Below are positions 63,092 through 64,000 of a stretch of DNA of 64,000 nucleotides, piece after piece. Origin of the DNA: Caldilinea sp. CFX5 (GTDB lineage: Bacteria > Chloroflexota > Anaerolineae > Caldilineales > Caldilineaceae). Every line of letters starts with the position of its first letter. Position 1 is the first letter of the stretch. The notes beneath the pieces are model-generated. The model was not told the DNA's origin. It searched no databases and was given only the letters and a program-made list of their open reading frames with translations. The stretch lies in assembly GCA_021405325.1 (NCBI GenBank), contig QWII01000003.1, forward strand, positions 108,279-172,278, written 5' to 3'. The position numbers and the translations under genes were made by a program.

Positions 63092-63994
63092 TCACTCCTT
63101 CGCTTGTGGATCGAGCGCGTCGCGCACGCCGTCGCCGACAAAATTAACGGCCAGGACAAAGAGCACGGTCATGATAGCGGGCGGCACCCATTGCCAGGAG
63201 GTGCGCTCCATGGTGGAAATGTTGCGCGCTGTGTTGAGCATATTGCCCCAACTCGGCGTCGGCGGCTGGACGCCCAACCCCAGATAACTCAGGCCCGCTT
63301 CCAATAACACAGCAGTGGCGACGGCAAAGCTGGCATAGACGAGGACGGGGGCAATGGCGTTGGGAATAATATGGCGCACGGCGATCTGAAAATCAGTCAC
63401 CCCCAGACAGTGCGCCGCCTCCACAAAGGCCCGTTCGCGCAGGGTCAAAAACTGGCCGCGCATAATCCGGCAGGGGGTGGGCCAGGTGAGCAGGCCGATC
63501 ATCGCCATGACATTAAAGATGCTCGGCCCCACGAGCGAGGCGACACAGAGCAGCAGGATGATCACAGGAAAGCTCAACACCACATCAACCACCCGCATAA
63601 TGATTTGGTCAAACCAGCCGCCATAGTAGCCGGCCAGTGACCCCAACACCAACCCAATCGAGGTGGAGAAGAAGACCGCTACCAAGCCAACTGCCAGCGA
63701 AATTCGTCCGCCAACCAGCGTGCGCGCCAGAATATCGCGGCCAATGCGGTCGGTGCCAAAGAGATGTTCACTGGAGGGGGGCTTGTTCATAGCGCGCAAA
63801 TTTTGTTCCAGCGCAGCGCTCTCCGAGCCAAGCAAGGCCGCAATGACCAGCAGGGCAATGATCGTCAACCCCATCATGGCCAACCGATGACGGCGAAAGC
63901 GGCGCAGCGCTTTGCGCAACGGGGTATCCGGCGCACGGGTGCGTAGTTGGGGTTGCTCGATGGCTGGTAACGGCAAAGAACTTTGAACACGCAT
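63092..63994 (-). CDS. ABC transporter permease, OppC/DppC type
   Basis: 300 aa starting at ATG 63994, six bases from the right edge, so its ribosome site cannot be seen. Helices and motifs match oligopeptide/dipeptide permease subunit C: N-terminal RRFRRHRLAMMGLTIIALLV, HLFGTDRIGRDILARTLVGG, the EAA loop FVEAAHCLGVTDFQIAVRHI, and the end EAGLSYLGLGVQPPTPSWGN. Peptide-type ABC systems often also import oligosaccharides. The other subunits must lie beyond the edge. The sialidase-like gene follows on the same strand. Confidence 0.9.
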   Translation of the reverse strand: MRVQSSLPLPAIEQPQLRTRAPDTPLRKALRRFRRHRLAMMGLTIIALLVIAALLGSESAALEQNLRAMNKPPSSEHLFGTDRIGRDILARTLVGGRISLAVGLVAVFFSTSIGLVLGSLAGYYGGWFDQIIMRVVDVVLSFPVIILLLCVASLVGPSIFNVMAMIGLLTWPTPCRIMRGQFLTLRERAFVEAAHCLGVTDFQIAVRHIIPNAIAPVLVYASFAVATAVLLEAGLSYLGLGVQPPTPSWGNMLNTARNISTMERTSWQWVPPAIMTVLFVLAVNFVGDGVRDALDPQAKE

Positions 63995-64000
63995 GAGAAG

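Overview
The window looks like a chromosomal segment of a member of the phylum Chloroflexota, most likely near Caldilineae/Anaerolineae. The basis is indirect: a moderately high-GC genome, Shine-Dalgarno starts, secreted proteins ending in a short LYLPxxxR tail, TIR/STAND/FGE and kinase-AAA-TPR signalling proteins, GH116 and GH32-type carbohydrate enzymes, and many dispersed intergenic palindromes. I saw no rRNA, tRNA, CRISPR array, transposase, integrase or phage gene, so nothing fixes the taxonomy.

Layout. 0-6.6 kb is minus-strand accessory and decaying DNA: a partial membrane protein, a small exported protein, a deleted cation-efflux (CDF) gene, a truncated MalG-type permease, a CPBP protease, a methyltransferase and small NTF2- and ABM-fold proteins. 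6.6-11.6 kb has arsM behind a clear ArsR-type operator/promoter, a GNAT acetyltransferase, an intact CDF transporter and an M24 peptidase. 11.7-14.2 kb is a secreted beta-propeller protein. 14.5-20.1 kb is the most interesting locus: a minus-strand cassette of TIR-nSTAND-TM-FGE protein, an uncharacterised lipoprotein and a caspase-like/TIR protein. 20.7-25.7 kb holds two damaged genes, a 983-aa Delta-60 repeat surface protein and pieces of an FtsX-like permease. 25.9-29.6 kb has a TetR regulator with a DUF2214 membrane protein, then a CdsA-like/PlsC/methyltransferase lipid cluster.

30.1-41.7 kb is mostly plus-strand metabolism: a GH32-like glycosidase, a ProA-like dehydrogenase, a Gfo/Idh/MocA oxidoreductase, an FkbM methyltransferase, an HNH endonuclease pair, a GH116 glycosidase, threonine synthase and a Nudix hydrolase. 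41.8-53.9 kb is minus-strand: CBS protein, beta-lactamase-like hydrolase, a translationally coupled STAND/HTH plus Ser/Thr kinase-AAA-TPR pair, a membrane-anchored protein and a large predicted (alpha/alpha) enzyme. 54.3-64 kb has a secreted Gmad2 protein, an amidohydrolase, a CapA-like protein, a LysM protein, a ferritin-like protein, a sialidase-like protein and the OppC-type permease at the right edge.

Two themes recur. First, at least nine genes are truncated, frameshifted or deleted, several exactly where a dispersed repeat sits. Second, the intergenic spaces carry several families of hairpin repeats, including two almost identical 89-bp nested palindromes 33 kb apart and a third element of the same length and architecture. 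A working model for the 14.5-20.1 kb cassette is a membrane STAND switch with an outside FGE (lectin-fold) sensor, a lipoprotein partner, and TIR-TIR recruitment of a caspase-like effector.
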